The notes under the pieces: model-generated | What the model was told of the DNA's origin: nothing | Database searches by the model: none | The model's input: only the letters and a program-made list of their open reading frames with translations | NCBI RefSeq assembly: GCF_037126465.1 | Contig: NC_088206.1 | Coordinates: 28,956,790-29,020,789, forward strand | Direction of reading: 5' to 3' | DNA from: Ornithodoros turicata | Taxonomy: Eukaryota > Arthropoda > Arachnida > Ixodida > Argasidae | DNA: 64,000 nt | Program-made: the position numbers and the translations under genes | Shown: in pieces, positions 58,741 through 64,000 of the stretch | How positions within the stretch are numbered: the first letter of the stretch is position 1 | Layout: every line of letters begins with the position of its first letter

Positions 58741-59249
58741 CTGTCAATAGAAATGAAAAGTGCACATCATACTCCCATCCAAATACATGTCAGCTGGAAG
58801 AAGGGTGGTTAAACAAACAAATTCATCATTAATACTTGGTACTGCAGAAAAATTGAGCTATTGCAAAGAGCTGAAAACATACTTTTTTCTCAAAAGTTGA
58901 CACCTTCTGAACTTTCTCCTTATGATCCATAACTGTCTTAGCAATGGAGCGTTAACCTCAGTCCTATTCATCATAAAAATTTATCATGCTCATTATGCTC
59001 TTCAGGTCAGACATGACTATTTAGTGGTTCCACCACCATTTCTTTGCACCATTGTCTAGTGATATTATGCAGAAATATGAGCAAGGGGTAGTGTAATACT
59101 GAAGCCTTCAGGCCACGTAAATGGTGAAAGATTGCTTATGTCTAGTAATTGGCTAAGAGCACATAAGTTTCAGGCAGGAATAATGGTAGGTCTATTGTGC
59201 TATCATTGCTGACCATAACCCATCCACGTGCTGTACTGCATTGATAATA
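58741..59249. other. Intron, nothing recognised
   Basis: No exon, RNA gene or element termini were seen. Confidence 0.4.
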
Positions 59250-60484
59250 CAGTAAAAGCTCGTTAATTCGAATCCCGCGGGGACGCGAAAAAAGTTCGAA
59301 TTAAACGAAGTTCGAACTAATGAAAGACAAAGAAACAGACACGTGCAGCCACTGTACTGTACACGTGTTGTACTGTTTCTCGCCACAAGCATCGGTCTAC
59401 GAACAGCCAATCGGATTTCAAACTGATGTGTTGTCGTGAATCCTGGCTCGATGAACATGTTCGAGCGCCGTCAGATCTGCATAGCGGTGACAAGAAAATA
59501 CGATTCATCAAGCAGCATTTTATGTTTGACGTGTAGCAGGCAAGGACATGATGATCAAGCGATTGTGCGCAAGTATGTGACAGTTGTTCGTTGCTGGGAA
59601 TAAGCTGTGTCGATATGTGTGTTCTGCAAGTTTGAACTTTGTTCCAGTGTGCTAGGAAGCGCTATGCAATGGACTCAGTACACTCAGTGCATGTATATGT
59701 ATCAACCTGCTGATTGTGTCAGTATAATGACTCAAATTTCTGTTCATTACGACACTTTTCACAGTTGTTTGGGAATCACGGAATAACTTTACGACGTGCA
59801 TGAAAGCTAGTAGACCTAGAGGTGAGGGGTAGCCGGTAGGCCAGTATGGAAAGCAGAAGCCAGCAACAGCCCGAACCGGTCGGGCTGCGAGCCGGACGGA
59901 AAGACTTCTGATTGGAGGATTGAGGGAGCAATCGCTGCACTCTCATTGGTCGTGTGCCCAGTGTTGTGTGAATTTAGCTATACTATGGGCTCTATGGGGA
60001 GTTGGTGAGAGCTGGTATGGCCTCCCTCAAAGCTAAAGAAAAGGTGCGTGAAGTTCGGTGCACCTCCATTTTTAACGGCCGCACTGGCAACTCCTCCCCT
60101 CATGAACTAATAACCGACATTGTGCACATGAAACGATGACAGCAACACAGGCACGATTCCGAAAAAAGAAAAACGGCCTTCCCGAAAGAAGGGGAGAGGA
60201 GGAGAAGATGGATTTTCGTGGTGTCTGCTGACTGGGAGAAAGCAGGAGAGGGCCTAGTAGCTTGGCGCCCAGCTAAGCACCAAGCCACGAAAGCCATGGA
60301 AAGCTGCCAGCGGCAGCGCGTGCAGTTCGAATTATCCGTTGCGAAGCCGATTTGAGTGTGAATTAATGGGCTACCTTATACATTGATGTATTGATGTATA
60401 TGGGAGCATGGCGGGAACATGATGACTTGTTTAAATTATCCAGAAATTCGAATTAATGAGGTATGAATTAACGAGCTTTTACTG
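59250..60484. mobile_element. pogo/Tigger-type non-autonomous element
   Basis: The left end CAGTAAAAGCTCGTTAATTC and the inverse of the right end, CAGTAAAAGCTCGTTAATTC, are identical over 20 bases, flanked by TA. No transposase is visible. The end of a fold-back element (CAGGGTGTTCCACC) follows directly at 60491. Confidence 0.9.
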
Positions 60485-60850
60485 TATATACAGGGTGTTC
60501 CACCTAACTGTGTTAAAAAACCTTACTAAAAAAATAGATATTTGTCTGATAATTATGGGGTCAACATTATTTACTTTGGGGAGCTTTTGCCATGGCTTCC
60601 GAGCACTTACCAATTTTAAGTCGCAAGAAGGCGAATTTTCTGAACTGAACTCCTAAATTAGCAAAGTCAACCTCACGTTTCTTTGCATTTCATGAAAAGA
60701 AATTTGCATTCCATTGAAACTACACTCCCTACTAAAATGGCAAAAGCTGGGAAAAAATTGTGAAAGCCATTCTTTCAAGGTGCAAAAATTGTTGGCAGAG
60801 CATGGCTTTCCGTAAAATTAGTGCAAGATGTGGCAGAAGAAAACAGTGAC

Positions 60851-60921
60851 CTGCCTCTTGCACAGGGCCACTTTGAGGGGGTCTGCCATTTGCTGTGGCA
60901 GGCTGTGAACCCACTTCATTG
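60851..60921 (-). CDS. Candidate upstream WNK linker exon
   Basis: A 71-base open segment between a good acceptor (TCACTTGCAG) and a weak donor (GAGGCAG then GTCACT) reads NEVGSQPATANGRPPQSGPV then QEA. It ends one base into a codon that exon 58740-58643 completes (GTA, Val). The phase agreement is the main reason to list it; the donor is poor and the composition is unremarkable. The kinase-domain exons of WNK would lie further upstream, past base 64000. Confidence 0.4.
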
Positions 60922-61051
60922 CTGCAAGTGACATGAAGAGCACAGCAGTGAAATTCACTGCTCCACCTCTTTGACACGTCCTGCATCACATCCAAACAGT
61001 ATTTCACCTTAGTTTTGAGAGTTTCATGAAGGTACCGTATTTACACGCTTG

Positions 61052-62843
61052 CAGAAGGACCTCGCTAATTCGATCTCACTGAATTTGAAATCCCTTTTAA
61101 TTCGAAGGATTGTTGCGGTCCCAATCTGACCTCATAATTTGATGAAAACTGGTGCGTATCCCGCTTAATTCCGAAGTTTCCTACTGAATTTTATAATTTT
61201 CCGTCGGCTTCCAAGCCACGCAACAGCAACCTGCCATAAAAACCGTGTGCTTGCTCCCTTGCTGACATCCCTTTCCCAGCCGCCAATCCCACGGCGGAAC
61301 CTCCTCCCTCCTCGCGCTTCCTTCCCAGCCAGTGTCCCAGCTGTGCTGCCATTATGGATTATGCGAATGCAGTTTCGCTTGCTTTCATTTCATGCTTTTG
61401 TTGAGATCCACTTCCAAGTTCACTTCTTGCCTGTGGGCTGTGCCTGCGGGTCAGTGTTGTACGTACCGCCATTACAAGTAACGCTGTTACAGTAATCGAT
61501 ACTTTTTCTGTATCAGAGTGCGTATCACGATACTTTTTTAAATCGGTATCGGAAAAGTATTTCCGTTACAAATTTATGGTAACGCGATCTCTGTATCGTT
61601 ACTGATACCAATACTTTTTAGTGCCCCACCCTTTCTTCACCGACCACATTTCTCACTCTTATTCATTGTCAATAGTCCGCCTAGCCCTCGACAAGAAGCC
61701 TGTGGACACGCCTACGTGCTTCGTAACTGGAATTATGGAATTATACCAAACACATGTTCACTGTTTTTCTTACAAACTAGAGGAAATAACCATGCTGTGT
61801 TCAACAAAAGAGTTGAGGTCAACGAACAGAGGTCAAGTTTTTGACAGTGGCTCTGGATTCCACTGCTAAGCTGCCATGTCGCACTGAGTCACGCTCACAT
61901 ATACTGTGATATTGTTAACTTCGGATAGGATTCCTTGGTCATTGGACTTCACGGTATGTGTCAGCCTAACGCTAACGTAATATTCACACTGGCCTCTGTC
62001 AGCTGCCGGAGAGAGCACGGCCTACAAGGATGGCAGAAGACGACTTCGAGAATCAGCTATTGATAAAAGTCAAGCATAACGTGTCCGAGGTACATATGAA
62101 ATATGCTGTCTTTTTACTGCAAAACTGTTCACGTAAACGAGATTTCTATGTTGCATCATCTTCGTATTTCAAACAAAAGTATCGCGTTACTTTCTTTAGT
62201 AACGGTAGCGGTACTCCGTTACTTTAAAAAAGAAGTATCGATATCGGTATTTCGATACTTTTTACTAAAGTAACGAGTATCGGTATCGCGATACCATGTT
62301 TCGGTAACGGGTACAACACTGCTGCGGGTGAAGTACAAGACGCTGAAAATGAAAAAAGAAAAAAGTGGCGATCATCTCAGCCATGAGATCTGCAACGTGC
62401 TGTAAGTTCCTACCGGTGATGCATGCTCCAAGAAGGGCTTCACGTCTTTTGAAGAGTACGCCAGGATGGAAGACACAGAACAGACCTGTGCCGCAAGGGC
62501 ACACTCACGGGGGTCACAGGGTACATCATTCTGAACACATCTCACGCGCATTAACAAAGTGACGGCAGTGGTTACAGCGATGAATCTGCACACGCGCCTT
62601 CGTTTTCGGAAGTTTGTTAAGTCAACGGCGCGTGCAGCGATATGATTGACTACACAGCCCATCTTGAATCAACGGTGACATGCGATGTCATTTTTCGGAA
62701 AGCGGCAGGTGCAGATAAGTGAGTTCTTCGGCAAATAAATATATTTTCCTTACCCACGTGCCCAGATTCGCTTGGTTCGAACGCCCACTTGATTCGAAAT
62801 TTTTTTGCCGTCCAGATGACATTGAATTAACGAGGTTCTACTG
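61052..62843. mobile_element. pogo-like element hosting a hAT element
   Basis: The left end CAGAAGGACCTCGCTAATTC and the inverse of the right end, CAGTAGAACCTCGTTAATTC, match at 16 of 20 positions. The right end is followed by TA; the left flank is not a clear TA. A hAT element lies inside at 61452-62321. No transposase was recognised. Confidence 0.7.
61452..62321. mobile_element. hAT-type element with exact 8-bp TSD
   Basis: The left end CAGTGTTGTACGTACCG and the inverse of the right end, CAGTGTTGTACCCGTTACC, share the first eleven bases. The octamer CTGCGGGT lies at 61444-61451 and 62322-62329. Both flanks inside the element repeat words of the type GTATCGATAC / AAAGTATCG (subterminal repeats). 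Confidence 0.92.
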
Positions 62844-62845
62844 TA

Positions 62846-64000
62846 ATCTGTGCACTTTTTTCTCCCCAAAAAAGGTAAGAAAAGATGTGGGTGCGCAAAC
62901 TGAGCTGGGACATTACGAACGATATTCAAGTGACAATATACTCCCAAAATTAAATACTATACTGGTCATGTGGGCTCCTTGTAGAGCGAACATTGATGTA
63001 TTCACTGCATTGTGCAAGCACAAAAGCAGTACAGGTCTACCATGCCTGCCGGGCAACTGGCAATGGTCGGTACGGTCAGGAGGCAAAATACTGGATTCAC
63101 TATCGCTCATCTCGGTGAAATACAGTGAGACGCTACGATGTTCCCGGAAGTCGGCACTAGACCCACTGATAATCTAAAGCATGCTTGATATCCAACTTTG
63201 TCACATTTGTTGTAAGTTTGTAGCGTGTCTATCCAGTGTTTCTTTATACGCCTGCTTTGTAGTTAGGGTGACAGTATCGTCCACTGCATCATTGGACTAT
63301 TGTCCAAATGCAGGCCACAAACTGGCACTGGTGAAAACCACATGGTACGCAGAAACCAATCACCACTGGGATTGAGAAAGGTGCTGGGCTAGATACTCAG
63401 ACACGAAACTGAAGTGCTCAAATTAGAGCTCTGAACGGGCAGACTTTTCCAGGCCCCACTCGGCCAGAGCACATCGAAAAATGGCCCAGTCTCGCCCAGG
63501 GATCTGATGACCGGTTACAGGAGGTTGCCTTGAAACAGTTAAAGTAGCACAGAAGTCGTTTTTAACACCCAGTTTTCTTCCTATAAAACTGTTAAGTAGG
63601 CCAGTAAGATGCACCATGCGAAGTAATTTACACCACAGAGTCATAATTATCGCAGAAATTGAATTTAAAATACGTCGCAAAAAGCGACCGTGCGCAACGG
63701 TGGTGAAGAGCAGTACCAGCCTGTAATCTGCCTGGAACCTCGCGCTGACGCTATAAGGGGAACGCTCGCTGATTGGCCTAGAGAAATGTTGTCTGCTACT
63801 CCGCTGTCGTCTGCTACTCGGCTGTTCGGGGTTCTGATAAAGCCTTTCTCCTTGCTCGGTAATGCTTCGGCCGCTCCTTCTATCCCCAATTCTCCGGGAA
63901 AACCGGCAAAACAGGTTTACGGCGGCAAACGGACAAGGCGCTGACCCCCACTGACCGGCAAACCAGAACCGGTCTCCTTATGCCGTCATCGGTGACGTGC
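62846..64000. other. Window end: partial repeat, no gene recognised
   Basis: From 63426 the sequence (GAGCTCTGAACGGGCAGAC, then CACATCGAAAAATGGCCCAG) resembles the GC-rich repeat near 38637-38760 (GCGCATCGAAAAGCGGTCC). It probably is the left part of a hAT-type miniature element cut by the window edge. Between 62846 and 63425 nothing is recognised. Confidence 0.5.

Overview
The window is eukaryotic nuclear DNA, most likely from an arthropod and probably a tick or other chelicerate. That placement is an inference from the gene content, the exon/intron layout and the density of pogo/Tigger, hAT, fold-back and tRNA-derived SINE sequence; nothing here fixes a species. There are no bacterial-style operons, CRISPR arrays or rRNA genes.

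The one host gene I can recognise runs on the minus strand across almost the whole window. It is the non-catalytic, C-terminal part of a WNK (with-no-lysine) protein kinase. Sixteen candidate exons between 60921 and 5771 (5' to 3' on the minus strand) have GT..AG borders, and their reading phases chain without a break for 3615 bases (about 1205 codons). The diagnostic parts are the second CCT-like domain (CCTL2, exons at 38328-38208, 38147-38028 and 37965-37831) and two RFxV-type docking motifs in the exon at 17379-17012. The kinase domain would lie upstream, beyond base 64000, and the 3' end lies before base 1. The exons at 7655-7041 and 5850-5771 fit by phase but have no recognisable WNK motif. 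The exon at 60921-60851 has a weak donor.

The introns are filled with transposable elements, many with visible ends and target-site duplications (TSDs). They include pogo/Tigger elements and their deletion derivatives (TA-flanked, CAG...CTG termini) and hAT elements with exact 8-bp TSDs. There are also fold-back elements, a jockey/CR1-like LINE, a P-superfamily element with a THAP-type N terminus, and tRNA-derived SINE sequence.

Several elements are nested. Around 7927-13843 a LINE sits in a pogo-like shell, a long-inverted-repeat element sits in the LINE, and a hAT element sits in that. At 24794-28327 one Tigger lies inside another. At 44562-48448 a P element lies inside a pogo-like element and itself carries a SINE-bearing insertion. 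At 56243-57693 and 61052-62843 hAT elements lie inside pogo-like elements. None of the element ends I could place falls inside a proposed WNK exon.

Functionally, the gene product would be a scaffold and regulator of the WNK to SPAK/OSR1 ion-transport cascade. The transposons look dead: every transposase or reverse transcriptase reading frame has a frameshift, stop, deletion or lost catalytic residue.
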